DNA of 64,000 bases from Cryptomeria japonica. Taxonomy: Eukaryota > Streptophyta > Pinopsida > Cupressales > Cupressaceae. Shown here in pieces: positions 35,019 to 44,996 of this stretch; the first letter of the stretch is position 1, and every line of letters begins with the position of its first letter. The translations under genes were made by a program, and so were the position numbers. The notes beneath the pieces were generated by a model. The model searched no databases and was not told where the DNA came from. It saw only the letters and a list, made by a program, of their open reading frames with translations. Location of the stretch: positions 285,945,957 to 286,009,956 of the forward strand of contig NC_081410.1 in NCBI RefSeq assembly GCF_030272615.1. Reading direction: 5' to 3'.

Positions 35019-37351
35019 ATGAAATTGTTCGGATGATGAATAATAGCAAAGTCCACATCAAGGGATTTGTTACAGACCTCAATAGGTAATGTAATAGAAC
35101 CAATTGCAAGAGAAGAAAATGCATCAAATAGTTTCACAACCACATTTGTTTCGTCATAGATAACTTGATTCAATTGCAAAGTAAAAAGAAATTCTTCAGT
35201 AATGACATTAACCATACAAGAAGGATCAATAAGCACCCCACGACAAGGTGTGTTCTTGACTTTTGCAACTATATATAAAGGACCATCAGGTGCCCTGATA
35301 GTTTCACTGGAATCAAAGGTGATGGAAAGTTCTTTAGGGTTTTCTTGCTGCTCTACAAAGTTAATCACATTCGGAGTCATAGACACAAGACCATCAGATG
35401 AGAGAGAGGAATCATTAGCCTCAATCGCATTAGAGGTATGAGAAGGTAATGGATCAGTAAAAATCTGAAGATTTTGGTTAGGAAGAGCTACAGATTTGTT
35501 ACCTTTATCATTCACACCAGAAACAGAGATAGTATTATTATCAATCGAATCTTGAATTTTCCCCTTTAAAGCAAAACATTTTTCAGTATCATGCCCAGGT
35601 TGATGATGAAATTGACAAAAGGATTTGTTATCAAAATAAGGTGAAGTAATCTTTGCAGGATCAATTTGCCTTATAGGAGGAAGAGTAAGCACATTTTGTT
35701 CCAATAACTTATTCATAATACTATGCAATGATTCATTCAAAGGAGTAAACTTTCTTTCTCTCTTGAAAAACTTAGAAATAGGAGACACACCTGATGCTGC
35801 ATTCACATTGTTGTTGATGATGTTTTCATTGAATTTAATGGACTCTCTATTCGGTTTAAACTTCCCAAATGGTTGTTGACTACTATCACCCTTATCACTC
35901 GGAGCCATAGGATGTGATTGTTCCATTTGACTCACAGTCAGTTGATAATTGTGAAGAGTTGCGCACAACTGTTGGAAAGAAGTAAACTCAGAAAACAGGA
36001 GTTTGTCTCGAATATCTTTTTGTAAATTAGAAATAAAGATTCTTTGAATATCATTGTCAGGCACTGGAAAGGAAATTTGAGCATACAAATGCTTATATCT
36101 ACCAATGAAATCAGTCACTTTTTCTTTAACACCTTGTTTACAATGCATTAAATCAATCAAAGTAACTTTAGGACTTATATTGTTTTGAAATTGTTGAATG
36201 AAAGCATTTGCAAGTTGTTCGAAAGAAGTAATAGAATAGGAAGGCAACGAGCAATACCATTGTAGGGCTTTGTCTCTTAATGTTCTAGTAAACAGTTTTG
36301 CAAGCAACCTTTGGTCATAAGCAAAATCAATACATATTGTTTGAAAGGTCTTAACATGTGTTAGAGGATCACCCTTACCATTATAAAGCTCCAAATGCGG
36401 AATTTCAACATGTTTAGGGGGAATAGCTCGGACAATGTCAAGAGAAAGTGGGCTCGCAACGTCAAATGTGGGCACACTAAACTTAGATTGATTCATAGAG
36501 GCAATTTGTTGCTGTAAAGAAGAGACAGTTTGTGCAAGATTGTTAATGGTCGCTTCAGTCGAAGAGTTCATATTAGACATGTTAGATTGTGATGGATGTG
36601 TTATGTTATTGAAAGAAGGTAGAGAGTAAGGTGGTGGGACACTATGATAGTTAGTCATAGGAGATGATTGGACAGGAGGAACACTACAAGGAGGAATGGA
36701 ATGGTTAAATGAATTGCCCCCTTGTGTCATGTTCATTTGTGGAGATGTAATAGGAACACTCATTGAAGGAATGAATGAAGGAGTTGGATTGAATGAAGGA
36801 AGAGGGTTAATTGAAGAAGAAGGATTGCCCCCATGATTAGTGATCAGAGGAGGAATGTCTTGTATTGAAGTAGTCATTATGTTTGATGTAAAAGTAGGTA
36901 TGCTAGCAATAGAAGTCATCAAAGGAATAGAATGATTGACTTGAGTAGGAGGTTGTGTATAACCTAAGGTTTCGGCACAAATTTTCATAGGCATCACATT
37001 TGAATCCACAATGTGTGCAATACCATGCAAAATATCAATTCCATTCTTATCACTTTGAATCATACGTTTTAGACCCTCAATTAAAGGAAGAGCTTGACTA
37101 TCAGGATATTCTTGAGACATCCATTGTCGAAAATCGTCAAATTGGTTATCCAATTTTGAAAGTTGTTCTACAGAAACCTCATGGAGAGCTTCTTCATCAT
37201 TAAGAGGATTAGAGGAATTACCCATGTCCTCGTTAAAAAGGCCATTCAAATTAGGTTCCATCTCCTCAGTAATTACACCTTGGAAGGACTTAATTCTAAG
37301 GCTTCGTCTAATGGGAATAGTGTAAGTAGGACTTATTGTTGTAAAACTCAT
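35015..37351 (-). CDS. Gag with N-terminal part of retropepsin-like protease, Ty3/gypsy type
   Basis: This is a 778-codon ORF starting at an ATG preceded by an in-frame TAG six bases upstream. Gag forms the virus-like particle and packages element RNA. In order: a short basic N-terminus (RRSLRIK); an S/P/N-rich stretch at about 160-250; a heptad-like segment near 265-290 (INNLAQTVSSLQQQIASM); the plant retrotransposon Gag core at about 330-470 (LRDKALQWYCSLPSYSITSF, then FIGRYKHLY); a zinc-knuckle variant C579-x2-H582-x4-H587-x4-C592 (CQFHHQPGHDTEKC), common in plant Tat/Athila-type Gags; and from about 691 the start of an aspartic protease (PLYIVAKVKNTPCRGVLIDP). The presumed catalytic Asp709 is present, but the usual D-[ST]-G reads DPS. 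The ORF stops in mid-protease, just before the GxPW segment that continues in the next frame. The length suits Gag plus protease. Confidence 0.88.
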   Translation of the reverse strand: MSFTTISPTYTIPIRRSLRIKSFQGVITEEMEPNLNGLFNEDMGNSSNPLNDEEALHEVSVEQLSKLDNQFDDFRQWMSQEYPDSQALPLIEGLKRMIQSDKNGIDILHGIAHIVDSNVMPMKICAETLGYTQPPTQVNHSIPLMTSIASIPTFTSNIMTTSIQDIPPLITNHGGNPSSSINPLPSFNPTPSFIPSMSVPITSPQMNMTQGGNSFNHSIPPCSVPPVQSSPMTNYHSVPPPYSLPSFNNITHPSQSNMSNMNSSTEATINNLAQTVSSLQQQIASMNQSKFSVPTFDVASPLSLDIVRAIPPKHVEIPHLELYNGKGDPLTHVKTFQTICIDFAYDQRLLAKLFTRTLRDKALQWYCSLPSYSITSFEQLANAFIQQFQNNISPKVTLIDLMHCKQGVKEKVTDFIGRYKHLYAQISFPVPDNDIQRIFISNLQKDIRDKLLFSEFTSFQQLCATLHNYQLTVSQMEQSHPMAPSDKGDSSQQPFGKFKPNRESIKFNENIINNNVNAASGVSPISKFFKRERKFTPLNESLHSIMNKLLEQNVLTLPPIRQIDPAKITSPYFDNKSFCQFHHQPGHDTEKCFALKGKIQDSIDNNTISVSGVNDKGNKSVALPNQNLQIFTDPLPSHTSNAIEANDSSLSSDGLVSMTPNVINFVEQQENPKELSITFDSSETIRAPDGPLYIVAKVKNTPCRGVLIDPSCMVNVITEEFLFTLQLNQVIYDETNVVVKLFDAFSSLAIGSITLPIEVCNKSLDVDFAIIHHPNNFM

Positions 37352-37399
37352 GCACTAGAGAGAGAGAGAAGATTTTGAATTTTAGAGGTAGCAAATTTC

Positions 37400-37560
37400 A
37401 GTAAAACTAGCCAATCTTCCAGATTTAAGCTGTTAAATACAATCAGGACAATCTCCCAAAATTTCGAAAAAAATGTTCAGGACCGTGGCGCTCGGAGTGC
37501 ACACGGTCCTCGCAACTTTTTTCGAAATTTGCAGGGATGAAAGTTATGATGATTTTATAG
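37400..37560. repeat. Leader repeat, copy 1
   Basis: This segment resembles 38022-38181 along its length, 622 bp away. Shared landmarks are AAATACA, CTCCC followed by AAATTTCG, the dyad with GGCGCTCGGAGTGCACACGG, and CAGGGATGAAAG near the end. Confidence 0.75.
37480..37509. repeat. GC-rich dyad in leader repeat 1
   Basis: A 30-bp segment starting GGACC and ending GGTCC, with the core GGCGCTCGGAGTGCACACGG. It is the same design as the LTR dyads but 3 bp longer. Confidence 0.7.
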
Positions 37561-38021
37561 CTAACCTGAAAAAATTGAGTGATTTTACGATCTATAGATA
37601 GGCCAAATTAAAGTTGCAATCTCAAAATTGAACCCTACCAAGATTGTCGAAAAATGCAAAATTTGAATTTTGAAAAAGAGAGGGAAACTAAAATTTTGAA
37701 TTTTATGATTTTAGAGGGAATACCAAAAGCAATGCAAGTTTTGGATTCTAAAAATTGACTCAATTTCACGCAAAATTCAATTTTGAAAGCGGAAATCAAA
37801 GTTGTTGTAATTAAGCACTTAATTTCAAAAGTCACAAATTGCAAGAATTTGAATAAAGCACTGAAATTTTGAATGAATGTTAACACACTTTTCAGATTTA
37901 GGACTATAAGAAACACAATTTTGACACAAATTTCAATTTCAACAAGTTTTGAATGATTAGAAGCCCTAAACCAAGCAATCACAAGACCAACTTTGACTGT
38001 AATTTTGAAAGTGTTAAAATT

Positions 38022-38181
38022 GATAAAATCAGCCAAAATTCTGGATTTTAGCAGGAAAATACAGTAAGATCTAGCTCCCGAAATTTCGGAAAAAATGTCG
38101 GGGACGATGGCGCTCGGAGTGCACACGGTCCTCTTAACTTTTTTCCAAATTTTCAGGGATGAAAGATATTGTGATTTTATG
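38022..38181. repeat. Leader repeat, copy 2
   Basis: The second copy of the segment at 37400-37560, including the CTCCC-AAATTTCGG box, the dyad and CAGGGATGAAAG. A weaker third relative lies in the 5' LTR near 38888-38940. Confidence 0.75.
38102..38131. repeat. GC-rich dyad in leader repeat 2
   Basis: A 30-bp segment sharing GATGGCGC with the LTR copy at 38909-38938 and GGCGCTCGGAGTGCACACGG with leader copy 1. One arm has GGACG in place of GGACC. Confidence 0.7.
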
Positions 38182-38512
38182 CCGGAATCCAAAGTTACAG
38201 CCGATTTGGAAATGTTTTGATCAGTGAAATTGTCGGACAAAGGTTGAATCAAGAGGGTTTCAAAAATTAGGGTTTTGACATTTAACCACTTAATTTTCAA
38301 AATTAAAGCACAAATATGAATTGATAATTTGTAATAGAAGGGCAGATCTGAAACAAACATTAACAATTAAACATTTCACAAGTTTAATTACTTAAAAAGA
38401 AAATTTAGGGTTTTTATGCAATTAACCTCTAAAATTTTGCAAAAGATCAAACATGGAAATGTAATCAAGGAATCCAATTCTTAGATCTAACTATGAATAA
38501 TCAGAAAGGATG

Positions 38513-38530
38513 TTCACGTCGGGTTCACCA
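38513..38530 (-). promoter_or_regulatory. Primer-binding site, tRNA-Trp type
   Basis: The minus strand reads TGGTGAACCCGACGTGAA, three bases after an LTR terminus ending CTTTACA. It is the complement of the 3' end of plant tRNA-Trp(CCA), ...TTCACGTCGGGTTCA plus CCA, as I recall that tRNA, over all 18 bases. It defines the inner edge of the 5' LTR and hence an LTR of 1,234 bp. Confidence 0.85.
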
Positions 38531-38908
38531 AAATGTAAAGCGGAAAATCGCGATCGAACCCTAGTTGCTCTCCCCTCTTCCAACTCCAAGGAGAGAGAAG
38601 GGAGATTCACTAGGGTTGATGGTTTTCACTTAGGGGAGAGACTTTACATTCAAAAGAGGGGTTGAAACCCACAAGATCGAATCCCACACAATGCAAGATT
38701 GGATGCTAAATGTGTTTCAAGGGTTAAGAAAGCAAGGCTACCCTCTTTTGTAAAGAATGTTGATAGAAGAATTAAGCTAGGAATGCATAGAAAGTGACAA
38801 AGATTCGCTTATAAACTGAGATAGGGATATAGGATGAAGCTGCGGACCTAGAATTAGCAATAAAATGTCGATATGGCGTTGTCCTACAAATTTGAGCAAA
38901 AGTTGACG

Positions 38909-38938
38909 GGACGATGGCGCCCAGCGTGCACACGGTCC
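38909..38938. repeat. GC-rich dyad at the 3' end of the 5' LTR
   Basis: A 30-bp relative of the leader dyads (GACGATGGCGCCCAGCGTGC, ending GGTCC). Because it lies in the part of the LTR missing from the other copy, it occurs only once in this element. Confidence 0.65.
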
Positions 38939-39405
38939 TCCGAAAAATCCACGAAATGAAGGGGGATCTGTTCGTCTCTGCACAAGGATTCCAGATCTTC
39001 AATTTCAGCCACGTACCTGCAACCTACACACAGAAAAGTGAAGACGATTGGGGGGTTAGGGATTAGGGGTTTGCCCTTAGGTCAAACCTCGGTTTTGGAA
39101 TTAACCAAGAAATGAGAAATGTTGTAAATGTAATGTAAAACAAGTACTAATACCTTGTTGTAAGGATGTTTGTATCCTTATGTGCGAAGGTATAGATGTT
39201 GTTGTTTGTTGTATTGTTGTATGTTGTATGTAGCATGTAGTATGTGATCTCCTCTTCAATGGTTGAATCCTTGTCTTGAATGCAACACTTAGCCTTGAAT
39301 GGAGACTTAGAATGATCAATTGCTTGAAGGAATGCTTGAATGCTTGAATGCTTGAGTATAGTTTCCATGCATTTTCCATCATATCGAATGAAAGAGGAAA
39401 ATGTA

Positions 39406-39414
39406 GTTTATATA
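39406..39414 (-). promoter_or_regulatory. TATA-like box in the 5' LTR
   Basis: The minus strand reads TATATAAAC about 350 bp from the LTR start. Transcription would begin roughly 30 bp further on, near 39375-39380, if this box is used. Inferred from sequence only. Confidence 0.5.
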
Positions 39415-39537
39415 CTTGTCAATTAGGGCTGATAGACTGATTTTCTCGACCTTAGGCTGACCAGGAAAGATAATTTTCCAATTTGCAAACATAAAGACCC
39501 GAAGTCCAAAAGAGACCGGGCCCAAAATAGGACCCAG

Positions 39538-39564
39538 GGACCAGGGCGCTGGGCACCATGGTCC
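39538..39564. repeat. GC-rich dyad 1 in the 5' LTR
   Basis: A 27-bp GGACC...GGTCC dyad equivalent to 32952-32978. The two copies differ at several bases in and around the centre. Confidence 0.7.
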
Positions 39565-39568
39565 TGGG

Positions 39569-39595
39569 GGACCAGGGCGCTGGGCGCTCTGGTCC
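39569..39595. repeat. GC-rich dyad 2 in the 5' LTR
   Basis: The second 27-bp dyad, with GGCGCTGGGCGC at its centre, equivalent to 32983-33009. Confidence 0.7.
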
Positions 39596-39767
39596 CACCT
39601 CCCGGGACAGTAGGGTGCAAAGGAGGTTCAGGCCAGGGTGCAAGAAAATGCAGTTTTCAGTGTCATAATCAGGTTTCGGGGTCTCCATTCAGGTTGCATG
39701 TTGTGTCACCATCGTGAAGACCGAAATGCAGTCGAAATTGCAAGTGTCACAATTTTAGGACGCTACA

Positions 39768-42700
39768 GTTTGAAACTGAATATTTTGAGGCATAAGATCC
39801 AAAACAAGGTTCTAAGACCACGATCTGAGTGAAAACCAAAATTTGATGCTACCGGCTCCAGAATCAGGACTTGCATCTTGAAACCTTGTTGTGCCTCCAA
39901 ACATCAATTTTGATGCTCCAAAACTGGGGCTTTTGAGACATAGTTTCTATAACAAGGTTCTAAGAGTACAATGTGCATCAAAATTGAATTTTGATGCTAC
40001 TGGCTCTAGAATCAGGGTTTGCATCTTGAAACCTTGTTGTGCCTCAAGAAACTGATTTTGATGCTCTGAAACTGGGGTTTTCGAGGCACAAGCTTCGGAT
40101 TGATGTTCTAGTTAGATTTTGATGCAATTGACTCTAGAATCGACACTTGCATCTTCAAACCTTGTTGTGCCTCCAAACAATGATTTTGATACTCCAAAAT
40201 TGGTCTTTTGAGGTACAAACTCCAGAATGAGCTTCTAAGTGAATGATGTGCGTCAAAATGGAATTTTAATGCTACAGGCTCTGGAATAGGGACTTGCCTC
40301 TTGAAACCTTCTTGTGCCTCAAAACATTGATTTTGATGTTCCAAAATCAGGGCTTTCAAGGCACAAGCTCCAAAATGAGGATCTAAGAGCACGATGTACA
40401 TCAAAATTGAATTTTGACGCTACCGACTCTAGAATTGGGACTCATGTCTTGAAACCTTATTGTGCCTCCAAACACTAGTTTTTATGCTAAAAAAACTAGG
40501 CTTTTGAGGCATGACCTCTGAAACGAGGTTCTAAGACCACCATGTTTGTCAAAATCATGTTTTAACACTATCAACTTGAGAATCGGGACTTGTGTCTTGA
40601 AACCCTGTTGTGCCTTTAAACATTGATTTTGATGTTTTGAAACTGGAGCTTTCAGGTCACATGCTCCAAAATGAGGTTCTAAGAGCATGATGTTCATCAA
40701 AATCAAATTTTGACACTATAGGCTCCGGAATAGGGACTTACATCTTGAAAGCTTGTTGTGCCTCCAAGCACTAATTTTGATGCTTTGAAACCAAAGATTT
40801 CAAGCCATAACCTCCAAAACAAGGTTCTAAGAGCATAATTTCTAAAACAACATTCTAAGAGCACAATGTGGATCAAAATTGAATTTTGATGCTACTGGCT
40901 CTAGAATTGGGGCTTGCATCTTGAAACCTTGTTGTGCCTCAAAAAATTGATTTTGATGCTCTGAAATTGAGGCTTTCAAGGCACAAGCTTCAAAATGAGG
41001 TTCTAAGAACACGATGTGCGCCAAAATTAGATTTTGATGGTATTGACTCTAGAATCAAGACTTGCATCTTGAAACCTTGGTGTACCTCCAAACATTGATT
41101 TTGATACTCCAAAATTGGGTCTTTCGAGGCACAAGCTCCGAAATGAGCTTCTAAGAGAATGATGTGTGTCAAAATTCCATTTTGACGCTATAGGCTCCAG
41201 AATAGCGACTTGCTTCTTGAAATCTTGTTGTGCCACCAAACACTAATTTTGATGTTCCTAAATCAAAGTTTCAAGGCAGATGGTCTGAAATAAGGTTCTA
41301 AGAGCACAATGTACATCAAAATTGCGTTTTGACCCTACCGACTCTGGAATTGGGACTTGTGTCTTGAAACCTTGTTGTGCCTCCAAACACTAATTTTTAT
41401 GCTCCAAAAATGAGGCTTTTGAGGCACAACCTCCGAAAAGAGGTTCTAAGAACACCATGTTTGTCAAAATCGTGTTTTGACGCTTTCAGCTTTAGAATCA
41501 GGACATGTGTCTTGAAACCTTGTTGTGCCTTTAAACATACTCTGAAACGACGTTCTAAGAGCACTATGTGCATCAAAATATGGACTTGCATCTTGACACA
41601 TTTTTGTGCCTCCACACACCAATTTCGATGCTTCAAAACCGAAGATTTTGAGACATCGAAATTTGCATCAAAATCAAATTTTGACGCTATCGGCTCCACA
41701 ATCAGGAGTTGCATCTTGAAACCTTCTTGTGCCTCCAAACATTGATTGTGATGCTCCAAAACTGGGGCTTTTGAGGCACAATTTCTAAAATAGGGTTCTA
41801 AGATAACAATGAGCATCAAAATTCAATTTTGATGCTACTGACTTTATAATCGGGGTTTGCATCTCGAAACCTTGTTGTGCCTTAAAACACTAATTTTTAT
41901 GCTCCGAAATCGGGGCTTTCGAGGCACAAGCTTCAAAATGAGGTTTTAAGAGCACGATGTGCACCAAAATTAGATTTTGACGCTATTGACTCTAGAATCA
42001 GGACTTGCATCTTGAAACCTTGTTATGACTGCCAACATTGATTTTGATGCTCCAAAACTGGGTCTTTTGAGCCACAAGCTCCGAAATGAGCTTCTAAGAG
42101 AATGATGTGTGTCAAAATGGAATTGTGATGCTACAGGCTCTGGAATAGGGACTTACTTCTTGAAACCTTGTTGTGCCTCAAAACATTGATTTTGATGTTC
42201 CAAAATCAAGGCTTTCAAGGCACAAGCTCTAAAATGAGGTTCTAAGAGCACGGTGTACATCAAAATTGTGTTTTCACACTACCAACTTTGGAATTGGGAC
42301 TTGTGTCTTGAAACCTTTTTGTGCCTCCAAACACTAATTTTTATGCTCCAAAAATGAGGCATTTAAGGCACAACCTCTTTAATGAGGTTCTAAGAATACC
42401 ATGTTTGTCAAAATTGTGTTTTGATGCTATCGGCTTGAGAATAACGTCTTGTGTCTTGAAACCTTGGTGTGCCTTTAAACATTGATTTTGATGTTTCAAA
42501 ATTGGAGCTTTCAAGCCACACGCTCTGAAATGAGGTTCTAAGAGCACGATGTACATCAAAATCATGTTTTGACACTACAAGCTCTGGAATAGGGACTTGC
42601 ATCTTGAAAGCTTGTTGTGCCTCCAAACACCAATTTTGATGCTTCGAAACTGAAGATTTTGAGGCATAAGTTCAAAAACAAGGTTCTAAGAGAATGATGT

Positions 42701-44996
42701 GCATCAAAATCAAATTTTAACACTACCGGCTCCAAAATTAGGACCTGCATCTTGAAACCTTGTTGTGCCTCTAAAAATCGATTTTGATGCTCCAAAACCA
42801 GGGTTTTCAAGGCTTAAGCTTTGAAATGAGGTTCTAAGAGCATGATGTGTTGCAAAATCAAATTTTGACGTGATTGACTCTAGAATACAGACTTGCATCT
42901 TGAAACCTTGTTGTGCCTCCAAACATTGATTTTGATGCTCCAAAACTTGGTCTTTCAAGCCACAAGCTTTGAAATGACATTCTAAGAGCATGATGTACAT
43001 CAAAACTGTGTTTTGATGTTACCCACTCTTGAATTGGGACTTGTGTCTTGAAACCTCTTTGTGCCTCCAAAAACTAAGTTTTATGCTCCAAAAATGAGGC
43101 TTTTCAGGCATGACCTCCGAAATGAGGTTGGAAGAACACCATGTTTGTCAAAATCATGTTTTGATGCTATCAGCTGGAAAATCGGGACTTCTGTCTTGAA
43201 ACCTTGTTGTGCCTTTACACATTGATTTTGATGTTTTGAAAGTGGAGTTTTCGAGCCACATGCTCCGTAACGAGGTTTTAAGAGTACGATGTGCATCAAT
43301 ATCATATTTTGACACTACAGGCTCCGGAATAGGGACTTGCATCTCTAAAGCTTGCTTGTGCCTCCAAACACCAATTTTGATGCTTCGAAACCAAAGATTT
43401 TGAGGAATAAGCTCCAGACCAAGGTTCTAAGAGCATGATGTGCGTCAAAATCAAATTTTGACACTACCACCTCCAGAATGAGGAATTGCATCTTGAAACC
43501 TTGTTGTGCCTCCAAACATGGATTTTGATGCTCCAAAATTGGGGCTTTTGAGGCACAATTTCCAAAACAATGTTCTAAGAGCACAATGTGCATCAAAATT
43601 GAATTTTGATGCTAAAGGCTCTAGAATCGGGGCTTGCACCTTGAAACCTTGTTGTGCCTCAAAACATTGATTTTGATGCTCTGAAACTGTTGCTTTCAAG
43701 GCAAGAGCTTTGAAATGAGGTCCTAATAGCATGATGTGCACCAAAATCATATTTTGATGCTATTGAGTCTAGAATCATGACTTGCATCTTGAAACCTTGT
43801 TGTGTCTCCAAACATTGATTTTGATGCTCCAAAACTATGTCTTTCGAGGCACAAGCTCCAAAATGAGATTCTAAGAGAATCATGTGTGACAAAGTTGAAT
43901 TTTGATGCTACAGGCTCTGAAATAGGGTTTTGCTTCTTGAAATCTTGTTGTGCCTCAAAACATTGATTTTCATGTTCCAAAATTAGGGCTTTCAAGGCAC
44001 AAGCTCCGAAATGAGATTCTAAGAGCACGATGTACATCAAAATTGCATTTTGATGCTACTGACTCTAGAATTGGGACTTGTGTCTTGAAACCTTGTTGTG
44101 CCTCCAAACACTAATTTTTATACTCCAAAAATGAGGCTTTTGAGGCACGACCTCCAAAATGAGGTTCTAAGAACACCATGTTTGTCAAATTTGTGTTTTG
44201 ACACTATCAGCTTGAGTATCGGGACTTGTGTCTTGAAACCTTGTTGTGCCTTTAAACATTTATTTTGATTATCTAAAACTAGAGCTTTCAAGCCACACAC
44301 TCTAAAATGGGGCTCTAAGAGCACGATGTGCATCAAAATCACATTTTGACACTACAGGCTCCTAAATAAGGACTTGCATCTTGAAAGCCTGTTGTGCCTC
44401 CAAACACCAATTTTGATGCTTTGAAACCAAATATTTTGAGGGATAAGCTCCAAAACAAAGTTCTAAGAGCACGATGTGTGTCAAAATCAAATTTTGACGT
44501 ACTAGATCTAGAATAAGAACTTGCATCTTGAAACCTTCTTATGCCTCCAAACATCGATTTTGTTGCTCCAAAACTGGGGCTTTTGAAGGACAATTTCTAA
44601 AATAGGTTTCTAAGAGCACAATGTACATCAAAATTGAATTTTAATGCTACTAGCTCTAGAATCGGGGTTTGCATCTTGAAACCTTGTTGTGCTTCAAAAC
44701 ACTGATTTTGATGCTCTGAAACTAGGGCTTTCGAGGCACAATCTTTGAAATGAGGTTCAAAGAGCATGATGTGTACCAAAATTAGATTTTGCCGCTATTG
44801 ACTCTAGAATCGGGACTTGCATCTTGAAACCATGTTGTGCCTCCAAACATTGATTTTGATGCTCGAAAACTGGGTCTTTCGAGGCACAAGCTCCGAAATG
44901 AGCTTCTAAGAGAATGATGTGCATCAAAATGGAATTTTAATGCTATAGGCTCTGGAATAGGGACTTGCTTCTTGAAACCTTGTTGTGCCTCAAAAC
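39768..44996. repeat. 148-bp satellite array, block 3
   Basis: The satellite resumes in the middle of a type-E monomer (GTTTGAAACTGAATATTTTG) and keeps the orientation and A-to-G order of the earlier blocks. It ends inside a type-B monomer at CCTCAAAAC, where the 431-bp insert begins. From about 40.8 kb on it is paralogous to the array after 55.1 kb. I see no gene in it. Confidence 0.95.

Larger units (their letters stand above)
37352..38512 (-). other. Long 5' leader of the retrotransposon
   Basis: About 1.16 kb lies between the primer-binding site and the gag start. A CT-rich run sits just before the ATG (37357-37370). The leader contains two related segments of about 160 bp (37400-37560 and 38022-38181), each centred on a GC-rich dyad. 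An open frame at 37635-38366 has a composition like random AT-rich DNA and no domain, and is not annotated as a gene. Packaging and dimerisation signals would be expected here, but none can be assigned by sequence alone. Confidence 0.7.
32383..39767 (-). mobile_element. Non-autonomous Gag-only LTR retrotransposon (TR-GAG-like)
   Basis: Read on the minus strand the order is: 5' LTR (38534-39767), primer-binding site, leader of about 1.16 kb, gag-protease ORF, second ORF, untranslated tail, polypurine tract, and truncated 3' LTR (32383-33180). Gag and protease features point to plant Ty3/gypsy, and a Tat/Athila-like affinity is my inference. No reverse transcriptase, RNase H or integrase frame or motif is visible on either strand, and only about 0.7 kb between the second ORF and the polypurine tract is unassigned. 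It would therefore depend on enzymes from a partner element. The flanks do not form a target duplication. The left flank is a type-A monomer and the right a type-E monomer, which fits a deletion that removed one LTR end and some satellite. About 20 differences, mostly transitions, separate the shared 798 bp of the two LTRs. Confidence 0.88.
38534..39767 (-). repeat. 5' LTR of the Gag-only element, complete (1,234 bp)
   Basis: On the minus strand it starts TGTAGCG and ends CGCTTTACA, giving TGTA/TACA termini, and is followed after 3 bp by the primer-binding site. The first 799 bp (38969-39767) are shared with the truncated 3' LTR; the last 435 bp (38534-38968) are unique. It holds a TATA-like box, two tandem GC-rich dyads, a third dyad at 38909-38938, a TGTTGT-rich run near 39198-39245 and three tandem copies of AATGCTTGA-like 9-mers near 39330-39356. 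Short open frames inside it have no recognisable domains. Confidence 0.83.

Noticed and set aside
37635-38366. A 243-codon minus-strand open frame in the retrotransposon leader
   Set aside because: Its composition follows the AT-rich leader, it includes the dyad repeat in translation, no domain is recognisable, and it lies between the primer-binding site and gag, where a leader is expected.
38969-39767. A 798/799-bp LTR defined by the simple extent of the direct repeat
   Set aside because: That boundary gives TG...CA by chance but no primer-binding site and no target duplication. The TACA end at 38534 next to an 18-base tRNA-Trp match is a better LTR edge, with the other LTR truncated.
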